From contig CACYLY010000011.1 in assembly GCA_902775355.1 (NCBI GenBank), positions 1 through 39,419 on the forward strand: DNA of 39,419 nucleotides. The letters are read 5' to 3'. Under the pieces are notes generated by a model. The model saw nothing but the letters and a program-made list of their open reading frames with translations, made no database searches and was not told the origin of the DNA. Every line of letters starts with the position of its first letter. The stretch's first letter is position 1. Positions 31,053-39,419 of this stretch are shown here, piece by piece. The DNA comes from Oscillospiraceae bacterium (GTDB lineage: Bacteria > Bacillota > Clostridia > Oscillospirales > Oscillospiraceae). Position numbers and translations under genes: made by a program.

Positions 31053-31984
31053 GCCCAAACCTCGTCGATGGCCTTCAGCAGGAGCTCCCGGGCCTCCACG
31101 GGCGGCACGGGGATGTTGCAGCCCGCGGCCATCTTGTGGCCGCCGCCGCCGAAGCGGGCGCAGAGGGCGCAGCTGTCAAAGCTGTCCTGGGAGCGGACGG
31201 AGACCTTGCTGGCCCCGCCGGGCCAGTCCCGGATGGTGATGCAGACCTCTCCGCATTCGGCCCGGCCGGCCAGCCCGGCCAGATCGTCGCAATCGTCCTC
31301 GGTGGCGCCGGCCTGGGCCAGCATCTCGTCGGTGACGATGGCCACGACCACTTTCCCATCCCTGTGAAAGCTCATGTTCCGGTAGATAAGACCCTCCAGC
31401 TTGATGCGGGCGGCGGACACCTTGCGGAAGAACAGCAGGTTCAGCCTGGCGTTGTCCGCCCCGGCCTCCAAGAGCTCCGCCGCGTGGCGCAGGGCAAGGG
31501 CGTCGGTGTTGGCATATTGGAAGCAGCCGCAGTCCGTGGAGAGGGCGATGTAGAGCAGATCCGCCTCGTCCTTGGTCAGATCCCCGCAGAGCTCGCGGAT
31601 GATGCGCAGCACGATCTCTCCGCAGGCAGCCCGTTCCGGGTCGATGCACTCCGCTCCGGCATAGTGGGAGTTGCTGGGGTGATGGTCGATGCAGAGATCC
31701 ACCGGGCCCGAGAAGCCCTGGGCAAGCATCTTCTCCGTGGCCACGTCCACCGCGACCGTATAGGACGCCGCAAAATCCGCCGGCGCGTCATAGGGCTCCA
31801 CGAAGGGCAGGAGCTTTGCGATGACCTGGGGGTTGGGCTGGAGATACGCTGTCTTTCCCAGGCGCCGCAGGGCGGAGCAGAGGGCGGCGGCGCTGCCCAT
31901 GGTGTCCCCGTCCGGGTTCCGGTGGGTCACCAACAGGATCCGGTCCTGCTCCCGCAGCAGCCGGGCGCAGTCCTCAGCTCTCAT
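31049..31984 (-). CDS. nrnA: DHH/DHHA1 phosphoesterase NrnA (oligoribonuclease/pAp phosphatase)
   Basis: Degrades short RNA oligonucleotides and pAp in Firmicutes. The 311-residue protein has THRNPDGDT (H21, D25, D27), VAVDVA, the DHH motif CIDHHPSNSHY and the C-terminal DHHA1 glycine motif FGGGGHKMAAG. It overlaps the rbfA end by 11 bases and truB by 4, so translation is coupled along the operon. Confidence 0.93.
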   Translation of the reverse strand: MRAEDCARLLREQDRILLVTHRNPDGDTMGSAAALCSALRRLGKTAYLQPNPQVIAKLLPFVEPYDAPADFAASYTVAVDVATEKMLAQGFSGPVDLCIDHHPSNSHYAGAECIDPERAACGEIVLRIIRELCGDLTKDEADLLYIALSTDCGCFQYANTDALALRHAAELLEAGADNARLNLLFFRKVSAARIKLEGLIYRNMSFHRDGKVVVAIVTDEMLAQAGATEDDCDDLAGLAGRAECGEVCITIRDWPGGASKVSVRSQDSFDSCALCARFGGGGHKMAAGCNIPVPPVEARELLLKAIDEVWA

Positions 31985-32345
31985 GGCTCTCGTCCTCGTC
32001 GTGACGGATATCCAGGGCGTTGATCATCTGGCTGATGTGGGCGCCGTACTCGATGCTGCGGTCCACTTCAAAGACCAGCTCCGGGGTATAGCGCAGATTC
32101 AGGGCCTGGGCCAGCTCATGGCGCAGCCAGCCCCCGGCGGACTTCAGGCCCTTTTTGAATTCCTTCTCGTTTTCCAGCCCCAGTACGGAGAGCCAGACCT
32201 TGGCATAACGCAGGTCGCCGGTGGTCTCCACCCGGGTGACGCTGATCATCCCCTGCTGGACCCGGGGGTCCTTCACCTGGGGGATCAGCTTGGACAGGAC
32301 GAACTGAATGTCGTCGTTGGTTCTTGCAAGCTTATTGGAAGGCAT
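31974..32345 (-). CDS. rbfA: Ribosome-binding factor A
   Basis: Helps mature the 30S subunit and its 16S RNA 5' helix. The ATG at 32343-32345 follows AAGGAG; the longer frame runs into the repeat element. 123 residues of the KH-like RbfA fold: LARTNDDIQFVLSKLI, DPRVQQGMISVTRVETTGDLRYAKVWLSVLG, LRYTPELVFEVDRSIEYG. It lies between infB and nrnA; the gap to infB carries an inserted palindrome. Confidence 0.95.
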   Translation of the reverse strand: MPSNKLARTNDDIQFVLSKLIPQVKDPRVQQGMISVTRVETTGDLRYAKVWLSVLGLENEKEFKKGLKSAGGWLRHELAQALNLRYTPELVFEVDRSIEYGAHISQMINALDIRHDEDESHES

Positions 32346-32365
32346 AGTTTTCTCCTTAGTCACTT

Positions 32366-32433
32366 GTAGGGGCGGCCCTTGTGGCCGCCCGCCTGTCAAT
32401 TGGACGGCGGGCGACCGTAAAGGTCGCCCCTAC
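32366..32433. repeat. Inverted-repeat element inside the infB-rbfA gap
   Basis: Two 28-base arms, GTAGGGGCGGCC...GCCGCCCGCC and GGCGGGCGACC...GGTCGCCCCTAC (32366-32393, 32406-32433), pair imperfectly around TGTCAATTGGAC. Each arm also has its own small palindrome. GGTCGCCCCTAC recurs at 5240-5251. The element fills most of the 109-bp gap within an essential operon without breaking a gene. Confidence 0.85.
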
Positions 32434-32454
32434 GGCTTATTCGTTGTTCCCGGA

Positions 32455-34845
32455 TCAGTCCTTGATCTGCTCCATGACGAAGCACTCGATCACGTCGCCG
32501 ATCTTTACGTCGTTGAATTTCTCCACCTGCATGCCGCACTCGTAGCCGGCTGCGACCTCCTTGACGTCGTCTTTGAAGCGGCGCAGGGAGGCCAGGCTGC
32601 CCTCGTGGATAACGATGTTGTCCCGCAGGACACGCACGTCGCAGCCACGCTGGATCTTGCCGTCGGTGCAGTAGCAGCCGCAGACCGTGCCCACCTTGGA
32701 CACCTTGTAGGTCTCCCGGACCTCGGCGTGGCCGATGATCACTTCCTTGAACTTGGGAGCCAGCATGCCCTTCATGGCGGCCTCGATCTCGTTGATGCAG
32801 TCGTAGATCACGCGGTACATGCGCATGTCCACGTTGCTGCGGGCGGCGCTGTCCCGGGCGGCGTTGTCCGGCCGGACGTTGAAGCCCACGATGATGGCGC
32901 CGGAGGTGGCGGCCAGCATCACGTCGCTCTCGTTGATGGCGCCCACGGCGCTGTGGATGACCTTGACCCGGACCTCGTCGTTGGAGATCTTCTCCAGGGA
33001 GCTCTTCACCGCCTCGGCGGATCCCTGGACGTCGGCCTTGACGATCAGGTTCAGGGTCTTCATCTCGCCGGCCTGGATCTGGCTGAACAGATCCTCCAGG
33101 CTGACCTTCTTGGCGCCGGGCATGGCGTTGCTGTTCTGGCTGACACGGCGCTCCTCGGCCAGCTCTCTGGCCATGCGCTCGTCGCTGACAGCGTTGAAGA
33201 TATCGCCGGCGCTGGGCACCTCGCTGAGGCCGGAGATCTCCACAGGAGTGGAGGGGCCGGCGGAGCTGACCCGCTGTCCCTTGTCGTTGATCATGGTGCG
33301 CACACGGCCCACGGCGGTGCCGGCGATAATGATGTCGCCCAGCTTCAGGGTGCCGTTCTGCACCAGAACGGTCATGATGGGGCCCCGGCCCTTGTCCAGA
33401 CGGGCCTCAATAACGGTGCCCTTGGCGGCCCGGTTGGGGTTGGCGCTGAGCTCCAGCACCTCGGCCTGGACCACCAGGTTCTCCAGCAGGTCCTCGATGC
33501 CCATGCCGGTCTTGGCGGAGATGGGCACGATGATGGTATCGCCGCCCCACTCCTCGGAAACCAGGTCATACTCGGTGAGCTGCTGCTTGATGCGCTCGGG
33601 ATTGGCGCCCACGGTGTCCATCTTGTTGATGGCGACCACCACGGGGATCCCGGCGGCCTTGGCGTGGTTGATGCTCTCCACGGTCTGCGGCATGATGCCG
33701 TCGTCCGCGGCGACCACCAGGATGGCGATATCCGTCACCATGGCGCCGCGGGCGCGCATGGAGGTAAAGGCCTCGTGGCCCGGCGTGTCCAGGAAGGTGA
33801 TGGGGCTGCCGTTGATCTCCACGGTGTAGGCGCCGATGTGCTGGGTGATGCCGCCTGCCTCGCCGGAAACCACGTTGGCGTGACGGATCCTGTCCAGCAG
33901 AGAGGTCTTGCCGTGGTCCACGTGGCCCATGACCACCACCACGGGAGCCCGGGGCACCAGATCCTCCGGCTTATCCTCGTGGTCGTCGATGAGCTTCTCT
34001 TCCACGGTAACGACGACCTTCTTCTCCACCTTGCAGCCCAGCTCCATAGCCACCAGAGCCGCGGTGTCGTAGTCGATGATCTCGGAAACGGAGGCGAAGA
34101 CGCCCAGCTTCATCAGCTGCTTGATGACCTCGGCGGCGGACTTCTTCATCATGGTCGCCAGCTCACCCACAGAGATCTCATCGGGGATCTCCACCTTCAG
34201 CTGCTGTTTGCGGGCGATCTCCAGCTGCAGGCGCTGCATTTTATCCCGCTCCTCCTGACGGCGCTTGTTGGAGGGCTGCTGCTGGGCGCCGCGCTGCCTG
34301 GCCTTGCTCTGGATCTTCTCCTTGCCGCGGCGCATGTTGTTCTGATTGCCCACCTTGGCGTCGCCCATGTCCTCGAACTTTTCATTGTATTTCTCAATGT
34401 TCACGGCAGCGCCGCCGCGGGTGTCCACCACTCGCTTCTCGGCCACCTGGCGGGGAACATGGGGCTTTTCCTTCTTCTCCTGCTTGGGCTGCTGGGGAGC
34501 CTGAGCGGGAGCCGTATGAGCCGCCGCAGCGGGGGCGGCGGACGCGGGCTTTCCGGGCGCCTTGGTCTGGCTCTGGGCCGGGGCGCTCTTGGCGAGAGCC
34601 TTGGCGGCCGCCGGCTTCTCCTCGACCTTTGCAGGCGCTTCGACCCGGAAGATGTCCTCCAGGCTGGCGGCCTGGTTATGCTGGGTCATATACTCGAAAA
34701 TCACATCCAGCTCGGGCGTTTCCAGGACCTGCATATGGTTCTTGGGCGGCGCGATATAATCCGTCAGGATCTGGGAGATGACCTTGGAAGCCACCCCGAA
34801 ATCCTTTGCCACCTCATGTACGCGATATTTGATCATAGTACTCAT
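32455..34845 (-). CDS. infB: Translation initiation factor IF-2
   Basis: The GTPase that brings fMet-tRNA to the 30S subunit. 796 residues: N-terminal IF2-N domain ([23 protein letters not shown]), an Ala/Pro/Lys linker (about 70-200), a second IF2-N domain (about 218-270), then the G domain with G1 GHVDHGKT (307-314), G3 DTPGHEAF, G4 NKMD and G5 SAK, and domains II-IV. ATG at 34843-34845 follows AAGGAGG and overlaps ylxQ by 4 bases. Confidence 0.97.
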   Translation of the reverse strand: MSTMIKYRVHEVAKDFGVASKVISQILTDYIAPPKNHMQVLETPELDVIFEYMTQHNQAASLEDIFRVEAPAKVEEKPAAAKALAKSAPAQSQTKAPGKPASAAPAAAAHTAPAQAPQQPKQEKKEKPHVPRQVAEKRVVDTRGGAAVNIEKYNEKFEDMGDAKVGNQNNMRRGKEKIQSKARQRGAQQQPSNKRRQEERDKMQRLQLEIARKQQLKVEIPDEISVGELATMMKKSAAEVIKQLMKLGVFASVSEIIDYDTAALVAMELGCKVEKKVVVTVEEKLIDDHEDKPEDLVPRAPVVVVMGHVDHGKTSLLDRIRHANVVSGEAGGITQHIGAYTVEINGSPITFLDTPGHEAFTSMRARGAMVTDIAILVVAADDGIMPQTVESINHAKAAGIPVVVAINKMDTVGANPERIKQQLTEYDLVSEEWGGDTIIVPISAKTGMGIEDLLENLVVQAEVLELSANPNRAAKGTVIEARLDKGRGPIMTVLVQNGTLKLGDIIIAGTAVGRVRTMINDKGQRVSSAGPSTPVEISGLSEVPSAGDIFNAVSDERMARELAEERRVSQNSNAMPGAKKVSLEDLFSQIQAGEMKTLNLIVKADVQGSAEAVKSSLEKISNDEVRVKVIHSAVGAINESDVMLAATSGAIIVGFNVRPDNAARDSAARSNVDMRMYRVIYDCINEIEAAMKGMLAPKFKEVIIGHAEVRETYKVSKVGTVCGCYCTDGKIQRGCDVRVLRDNIVIHEGSLASLRRFKDDVKEVAAGYECGMQVEKFNDVKIGDVIECFVMEQIKD

Positions 34846-35264
34846 ACGTCAGTCCTCCTTGTACCTGCTCGTTTCGACCCCTTTTGGGTCTTTCTTCTGT
34901 CCGCTTTCTCGCTGCGTTGCCGTACTCGCTGCGCAGTCTCGGCGTAATCCTCCGGCCACTGGGCGGCCAGCAGCTTCATCAGCGCGTCCGCAAAGCCCAG
35001 ATCCGTGACGGCCGCCATGCTGCAGCTGCCCAGGCCCAGAGCCGCCCCCAGCTCTCCCCGGTCGAAGGGGAGCGGGACCAGCTGCACGTTCCTGCCGTTC
35101 GACAGGTTTTCCGCCTTGCGTCTGGCATTGTCGGCAACGTCCGCGGAAAACAGCAGAAGCTTTGCCTTTCCGGCCTTCACCGCGTCCCCCGCCTGATCCT
35201 CTCCTGGAGAGACGGCGCTGGCGCGGCGCATCAGGCCCAAAAGGCCCAAAATTCTCTCTCTCAT
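34842..35264 (-). CDS. ylxQ: L7Ae/L30e-family ribosomal protein YlxQ with basic tail
   Basis: The ATG at 35262-35264 overlaps the ylxR stop by 4 bases; a longer frame inside ylxR is not used. 140 residues: [47 protein letters not shown] is the kink-turn RNA-binding fold seen in YlxQ, located between ylxR and infB as usual. The last 30 residues are very basic and longer than in typical YlxQ of about 100 residues ([20 protein letters not shown]), suggesting extra RNA contact. Confidence 0.88.
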   Translation of the reverse strand: MRERILGLLGLMRRASAVSPGEDQAGDAVKAGKAKLLLFSADVADNARRKAENLSNGRNVQLVPLPFDRGELGAALGLGSCSMAAVTDLGFADALMKLLAAQWPEDYAETAQRVRQRSEKADRRKTQKGSKRAGTRRTDV

Positions 35265-35536
35265 TCGCCGCGCTCCATTTCCTCGCGCAGGCGATCGTAA
35301 ATATTCTCCGGAATGGCCGTTTGAAAGGCCCGTTCCAGCGCTTTGGCCCGGATCGCTTTCTTCAGGCACTCGGCGCTGGGACAAACATAGGCTCCCCGGC
35401 CGTTGGCCTTTCCTTTGAAATCCAGGCTGATCTCGCCCTCCGGGGACCGGACGACCCGGATCAGCTCCCGCTTGGGCTTCATTTCACGGCAGCCGAGACA
35501 CTGCCGCATCGGTATTTTCTTCTGCACCTCGGCCAC
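35261..35536 (-). CDS. ylxR: YlxR family RNase P modulator (RnpM)
   Basis: 91 residues with the YlxR signature KKIPMRQCLGCREMKPKRELIRVV and GRGAYVCPSAECLKKA. YlxR/RnpM binds the RNase P RNA in B. subtilis. The start is GTG at 35534-35536; a second GTG three codons later has the better-spaced AGGTGG and may be used instead. Confidence 0.92.
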   Translation of the reverse strand: MAEVQKKIPMRQCLGCREMKPKRELIRVVRSPEGEISLDFKGKANGRGAYVCPSAECLKKAIRAKALERAFQTAIPENIYDRLREEMERGE

Positions 35537-35568
35537 CTCGCTTTCCTAAAACCTAAAACCTAATATAC

Positions 35569-36621
35569 TCACGCTTCGCTCTGGGGCTTGATGTCGATCT
35601 TATAGCCGGTGAGCTTGGCGGCCAGGCGGGCGTTCTGGCCCTCCTTTCCGATGGCAAGGCTCAGCTGATTGTCCGGCACGATGACCCGGCAGCTCTTTCC
35701 GTCCTCCTGCATGGTGACGCTGACGACCTCGGAGGGAGAGAGGGCCGCGGCGATATACTCCTGAGGGACTTCGCTGTACTTCACGATGTCGATCTTCTCA
35801 CCGCCCAGCTCATTGACGATGCTGGCCACGCGGCCGCCCTTGGGGCCCACGCAGGAGCCGATGGGATCCACATTAGGATCGGAGGACCAGACGGCCATCT
35901 TGGTACGGCTGCCGGCCTCCCGGGCGATGGACTTGATTTCCACCGTGCCGTCGAATATCTCGGGCACTTCCAGCTCGAAGAGGCGCTTTACCAGGCCGGG
36001 ATGGGTCCGGCTGATCAGCACCTGAGGCCCGCGGCCGGAGTTGCGCACTTCCACCACGTAGACCTTGATCCGGTCCCCTTCCTTGAGGACCTCGGTCTTG
36101 ATCCGCTCGCCGGCGGAGAGCATGGCCTCGGTAAACTCGCTGTTGGAGGAGATGCGAATGGAGACGCTGCCGTTGCGCGGCTCGATGTGAGACACCACGC
36201 CGGTGAGGATCTCGTGCTCCTTGGAGGTGAACTCCTCATAAATGATGCCCCGCTCCGCCTCCCGGATGCCCTGGGTGATGATCTGCTTGGCCTGCTGGGC
36301 GGCGATGCGGCCGAACTTTTTGGTCTCCACCGGGATATTGACGGTCTCCCCCAGCTTGACGCGGCGGTTCAGCTTCTTGGCAGCCTCCAGGTTGATCTCA
36401 TGGCTGGGATCCTCCACCTGGTCCACTACGGTCTTGGTCACGTACATCTCGATGCGGTACTTCTCCTCATCCAGATCGATGGCCACATTGTCCTCGCACT
36501 CGGGATTGTCCTTCCGGAAAGCGGCCAGCATGGCCTGCTTGATCTTCTCGTACATATAGCCGCGGGGAATGCCTTTTTCCTTTTCAATGGCTTCGATGGC
36601 CTCGAAAAATTCTGCGTTCAT
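35569..36621 (-). CDS. nusA: Transcription termination/antitermination factor NusA
   Basis: 350 residues, the short Firmicutes form without the acidic C-terminal repeats. The N-terminal RNA polymerase-binding domain covers 1-130, S1 about 135-200 (EILTGVVSHIEPRNGSVSIRI), and two KH domains follow (HPGLVKRLFELEVPEI, DPIGSCVGPKGGRVASIVNELGGEKIDIVKYS, and LAIGKEGQNARLAAKLTGYKIDI). It pauses polymerase and promotes folding of terminator hairpins, which could act on the hairpin in its own operon leader. GGAGAG precedes the ATG. Confidence 0.97.
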   Translation of the reverse strand: MNAEFFEAIEAIEKEKGIPRGYMYEKIKQAMLAAFRKDNPECEDNVAIDLDEEKYRIEMYVTKTVVDQVEDPSHEINLEAAKKLNRRVKLGETVNIPVETKKFGRIAAQQAKQIITQGIREAERGIIYEEFTSKEHEILTGVVSHIEPRNGSVSIRISSNSEFTEAMLSAGERIKTEVLKEGDRIKVYVVEVRNSGRGPQVLISRTHPGLVKRLFELEVPEIFDGTVEIKSIAREAGSRTKMAVWSSDPNVDPIGSCVGPKGGRVASIVNELGGEKIDIVKYSEVPQEYIAAALSPSEVVSVTMQEDGKSCRVIVPDNQLSLAIGKEGQNARLAAKLTGYKIDIKPQSEA

Positions 36622-36658
36622 TTGTAACTCTCCATTCTATGCATGCAAATCTGTTTAA

Positions 36659-37120
36659 TCAAAAAGATACGTAAAGCCGGACCTGGGCGATCTGAGCCGG
36701 TTCAAAGCGCAGCTCTCTGCCGTTTCGGTCGATGATGACAGCGCCGTCCTCATATCCCAGGAGCTTTCCCACATAGACCTTGCTGCCCTCCAGGGGCTTG
36801 TAGAGCTTTACCTCCACATCTGTCCCCAGAAACTGCGCGAAATCCGAGGGACGCTTCAGCTCCCGGTCTGCGCCGGCGGAGCCCACCTCGAACACGTAGC
36901 TCTCCGGAATGGGATCGGCCTCATCCAAAAGAGGGTCCAGCCGACGGCTGATGCGCTCGCAGTCGTCAATGGAGACGCCGCCTTCTTTGTCCACGAAGAT
37001 CCTGAGGTACCAGGTCCCCGCTTCCCGGACGTATTCCACGTCCCATAGCGTGCAGCCCTCTTCCTCCACCACCGGCTTCACCAAATCAAAAACGCGCTCG
37101 CTGATCTTGCTCAATTTCAT
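36659..37120 (-). CDS. rimP: Ribosome maturation factor RimP
   Basis: First gene of the operon. 153 residues: KPVVEEEGCTLWDVEYVREAGTWYLRIFVDKEGGVSIDDCERISRRLDPLLDE, VFEVGSAGADRELKRPSDF and the C-terminal SH3-like domain. The ATG at 37118-37120 directly adjoins GAGGTGG; the TTG six bases later (37112-37114, giving MSKISERV) has the better spacing and may be the true start. Confidence 0.92.
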   Translation of the reverse strand: MKLSKISERVFDLVKPVVEEEGCTLWDVEYVREAGTWYLRIFVDKEGGVSIDDCERISRRLDPLLDEADPIPESYVFEVGSAGADRELKRPSDFAQFLGTDVEVKLYKPLEGSKVYVGKLLGYEDGAVIIDRNGRELRFEPAQIAQVRLYVSF

Positions 37121-37147
37121 CCACCTCGGTCTCTCGAAAAAATCTCG

Positions 37148-37173
37148 AAAAAAGAGTGGGCCGCAACCCACTC
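37148..37173 (-). terminator. Leader terminator (attenuator) of the rimP-nusA-infB operon
   Basis: On the minus strand GAGTGGG-TTGCGG-CCCACTC (37173 to 37154) followed by six T, then CGAGA and another T run. It lies between the operon promoter and the rimP start, so it may attenuate the operon. Confidence 0.75.
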
Positions 37174-37202
37174 TCCAATAACACGATCAACCTTACTATA
37201 CG

Positions 37203-37231
37203 AGTATACCACTATCTTGCGTCCTTTGCAA
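37203..37231 (-). promoter_or_regulatory. Promoter of the rimP-nusA-infB operon
   Basis: On the minus strand TTGCAA (37231-37226), 17 bases and TATACT (37208-37203). The start would be about 37196, 25 bases before the attenuator hairpin. Confidence 0.78.
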
Positions 37232-37313
37232 GACTTTTTTTCAAGATATTGGAATGAAAAGCCGCGAATTTGCGAAATGATCGGGCGGCGGATCTCTCCG
37301 CCGCCCGGGAAGG

Positions 37314-38129
37314 TCAGTATTCAAAGTCCGGGACGTAGTGGGCGTAGAATTCCTCGTAGCAGAGCTTGTTGTTCATGATAAAGGTGGCCGCCTCCACGCC
37401 GACATAGCGATAATGCCAGGGTTCATCCCAGCCGGTGAGCAGAAGCTTGCGGGTCGGGTAGCGCTTGATAAAGCCGTAATTGGCGCAGATGGAATCCAGA
37501 TACTCATAAAAGCGCTGGTTCATGTGATCGTAGTTCTGAGCCACGTACTGCTTGTCGTAGAGGTCCACGGCCAGACCCAGCTGGTGCTCGCTGGCGCCGG
37601 GCTCCATGGTGTACTTCTTCGCCTCCGCCACAGCCAGCTGATACTCCGGCAGCAGCCAGATCTCTTTGCCCTCAATGCCCATTTCCAGCGCGATATTGTA
37701 GCACTTGCCGTCAAAGCGCTGCTTCTGATAGGAGTAGGAGCGGTAGGCGCCGCCCACGTAAACGCCGAAGCCGTTGTCCCGCAGGTCCTGGATCAAAGCC
37801 TCCAGGTGGGGCAGAGCCGCGGTGTCGAACATCATATTATACGTGCCTTCGATCTTGGAGACGTCCGGCACATAGGAGGAAGCCAGCAGCTTGTTGCTGT
37901 TCACCATGGCATACTGGGGAAGCGTGATGTCGATATCCGGCCATTCGTCCTGGATCGGGGAGGGCGTCGGCGTCGTTTGATTGATTTCCTCTTCCTCCTT
38001 GTCGGGCCGGGGCGGCATGTTGTCGGGATAGTTATTGGCCGCGGCAACCCGCGCAGAGACCACGGCGACCAGCGCCAGGCACAGCATGCCCATGCAGACC
38101 AACCAGCCGATTTTCTTCCAATTCAACAT
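37314..38129 (-). CDS. VanY-type D-alanyl-D-alanine carboxypeptidase, membrane-anchored
   Basis: The ATG at 38127-38129 follows GAGGTGG. 271 residues: a membrane helix (about 7-31) as uncleaved anchor or signal, a Pro/Glu/Thr linker (35-62), and the zinc peptidase domain. Ligands are visible in YRSYSYQ (substrate Arg), GASEHQLGLAVDL (S-x-H-x-x-G-x-x-x-D type) and EPWHYRYVG (E-x-x-W-H). It trims the last D-Ala of cell-wall stem peptides outside the cell. No van ligase genes are near, so it is likely a wall-remodelling enzyme and not part of a resistance cluster. Confidence 0.9.
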   Translation of the reverse strand: MLNWKKIGWLVCMGMLCLALVAVVSARVAAANNYPDNMPPRPDKEEEEINQTTPTPSPIQDEWPDIDITLPQYAMVNSNKLLASSYVPDVSKIEGTYNMMFDTAALPHLEALIQDLRDNGFGVYVGGAYRSYSYQKQRFDGKCYNIALEMGIEGKEIWLLPEYQLAVAEAKKYTMEPGASEHQLGLAVDLYDKQYVAQNYDHMNQRFYEYLDSICANYGFIKRYPTRKLLLTGWDEPWHYRYVGVEAATFIMNNKLCYEEFYAHYVPDFEY

Positions 38130-38279
38130 GTTTCCACCTCGCTTTCCCGGCAGTATGGAGTCCGGGAACGCCGACAAGGGTCCGGACTCATTCCCTTTAA
38201 ATTGTATTATAACACCATTTTCTCAGAGATTCAAGTGCTATTTCAGGGCTCATCCCCCACTTTGCCTCCATCTATTCCC

Positions 38280-38975
38280 TCAGACCGGCGCGGCCTCTTC
38301 CCCCAGCGCGTCCCGCAGTTTCTCCAGCGCCTTTTTTTCAATGCGGGAAACATAGCTGCGGCTGATCTGAAAGCGTTGGGAAACCTGGCGCTGCGTCAGA
38401 CTCTCGCCGCCTCCCAGGCCGTAGCGAAGGCGTACGATCTCCGCCTCCCTGGGCGTCAGGACCGTGTCCACAGCCTTTCGGAGCAGCCTGCACTGTTCTT
38501 CGTTTCCAAGCCGCTCCGCCAGATCGTCCTCCTGGGCCAATACGTCCAGATAGGACAGCGCGCCTCCTTCCTCTTCCAGATCCAAGGCCTCGGAAATACT
38601 CACATCCCCGGCGCTTTTGCGTTTGCCCCGGAAATTCATCAGGATCTCGTTTTCGATGCAGCGGCTGACGTAGGAAGAGAGCTTGACGCCCTTTTCCGCT
38701 TTATAAGTGTTTACGCCCTTGATCAATCCGATGGTTCCGATCGAGATCAGATCGTCCACGTCCTCCGCCTGGGCATAGTACTTTTTGACAATATGGGCCA
38801 CCAGGCGCAGATTGTGCTCCACCAGTCGGTTGCGGGCTTCCAGATCTCCTTGTGCCCATCTTGCCAGGCATTCCTGTTCCTCCGCCTTGCTCAGCGCCCG
38901 TGGAAAAGATCCGCCCGGCGTGACCCGCAGCATCCAGAACAGCAGCTGCAGCAAAAACCATGCGCTTCCGATCAT
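38280..38975 (-). CDS. sigK: RNA polymerase sporulation sigma factor SigK (uninterrupted, with pro-sequence)
   Basis: 231 residues. Residues 1-20 are hydrophobic (IGSAWFLLQLLFWMLRV), a pro-sequence that tethers the factor to membranes until cleaved. Region 2 follows: SKAEEQECLARWAQGDLEARNRLVEHNLRLVAHIVKKYY, DLISIGTIGLIKGVNTYK, and region 4: LTPREAEIVRLRYGL...QVSQRFQISRSYVSRIEKKALEKL. These match SigK rather than SigE. The gene is intact with no skin-type insertion. GGGGTGA precedes the ATG. SigK directs late mother-cell genes for spore coat; the BofA-like protein at 21696 may control its cleavage. Confidence 0.9.
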   Translation of the reverse strand: MIGSAWFLLQLLFWMLRVTPGGSFPRALSKAEEQECLARWAQGDLEARNRLVEHNLRLVAHIVKKYYAQAEDVDDLISIGTIGLIKGVNTYKAEKGVKLSSYVSRCIENEILMNFRGKRKSAGDVSISEALDLEEEGGALSYLDVLAQEDDLAERLGNEEQCRLLRKAVDTVLTPREAEIVRLRYGLGGGESLTQRQVSQRFQISRSYVSRIEKKALEKLRDALGEEAAPV

Positions 38976-39099
38976 TTTTTCACCCCGGGGTCATCTTATT
39001 CGCGAAAGGCTTGACAGTATTCGCCCGCCGTCGACGATTTCACGGATTAACGAGCATAAATTTTACCTGAGGGACTTGCATTTTGATGCAAAAAGCTAA

Positions 39100-39127
39100 T
39101 TGTATTTTTTTTGAACTCTGCTATAAT
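39100..39127 (+). promoter_or_regulatory. Probable promoter of the sugar transferase gene
   Basis: TTGTAT (39100-39105), 16 bases and a perfect TATAAT (39122-39127) in an AT-rich stretch. It leaves a leader of about 140 bases that is T-rich and shows no clear hairpin. The rest of 38976-39271 holds no gene. Confidence 0.6.
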
Positions 39128-39271
39128 ATATAATTAAGTATTATGTGCTCTATTGAAACCGTTTCTCTTCATACTCTCTTTCGGTCTATTATCTTTTTTC
39201 AGCAAGTTCCTTTTTTCGTAAACGTTTTTTTCTGACGGATTGAGAAGAACCAAGGATAGGTGGGATCTGCT

Positions 39272-39419
39272 TTGGAATCAAAAAGAAGCCTATACCGTTC
39301 GGTCATAAAGCGCAGTCTCGATCTGCTGCTCTCTTTTCTTGCGCTGGTCCTGTTGTCTCCCGTCTTTCTCGTGACCGCTCTGGCTGTTTTGCTGGAATCC
39401 GGCCGGCCGGTGATTTTTC
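39272..39419 (+). CDS. Bacterial sugar transferase (undecaprenyl-phosphate glycosyl-1-phosphate transferase), N-terminal part
   Basis: A TTG at 39272-39274, behind AGGTGGGATC, starts a frame open to the window end: 49 residues reading ESKRSLYRSVIKRSLDL, a membrane helix (LLSFLALVLLSPVFLVTALAV) and LLESGRPVIF. This is the start of the WcaJ/WbaP-like Bac_transf domain (YxxxKRxxD...LSP...ESGxPVIF). These membrane enzymes begin exopolysaccharide or capsule repeat units by loading a sugar phosphate onto undecaprenyl phosphate. The gene may open a surface-polysaccharide locus to the right. Confidence 0.85.
   Translation, partial: MESKRSLYRSVIKRSLDLLLSFLALVLLSPVFLVTALAVLLESGRPVIF

Overview
The window looks like a chromosomal segment of an endospore-forming, GC-rich Clostridia bacterium, probably Oscillospiraceae/Ruminococcaceae. 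The reasons are the sporulation sigma factor SigK and a BofA-like protein, the Firmicutes order rimP-nusA-ylxR-ylxQ-infB-rbfA-nrnA-truB-ribF, clostridial gene families (DUF5685, cytidylate kinase-like, PRK06851-like), and many short palindromic repeats between genes. Family assignments come from reading motifs; no database search was run.

Layout. 1-147 is the 3' end of a plus-strand gene, probably recG. 439-8201 (minus) is an envelope sensing block: a 7TM-type sensor protein, a histidine kinase, a LuxR-type response regulator, a large secreted protein with Ig-like domains and a lipoprotein. It is interrupted by a 600-bp nest of palindromic repeats. 8280-9905 (minus) holds a cytidylate kinase-like protein and RibU, the riboflavin ECF S component, behind an FMN riboswitch with a visible terminator/antiterminator. 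The riboswitch promoter and the promoter of a YpsA-like gene run divergently and share overlapping -35 boxes. 10784-15507 carries a HAD phosphatase, a single-P-loop ATPase, a zinc-ribbon/DUF5685/J-domain cluster and D-Ala-D-Ala ligase.

15688-15884 is a tRNA-Gly/tRNA-Leu pair followed by a duplicated hairpin-repeat unit. This abuts the most unusual gene of the window (16169-19690, minus): a 1173-aa zinc ribbon-TIR-STAND/NACHT-like NTPase-TPR protein with a C-terminal YkgJ/DUF3109-like cysteine cluster. It resembles prokaryotic NLR-like antiphage proteins and has its own strong promoter. About 820 bp with no convincing gene follow, then a zinc-ribbon membrane protein and a BofA-like protein.

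22049-25527 (minus) is a tightly overlapping murF-yjjG-mgtC-mgtC operon, divergent from a DnaQ-like exonuclease. 26823-29106 holds an aldose epimerase-like gene, a MITE-like element and an XRE regulator fused to a cysteine-ladder repeat domain. 29277-37120 (minus) is the complete nusA/infB operon with a leader promoter and an attenuator-like hairpin; a palindromic element has inserted between infB and rbfA. The window ends with a VanY-like carboxypeptidase, an uninterrupted sigK, and the start of a plus-strand bacterial sugar transferase gene that may open a surface-polysaccharide locus.
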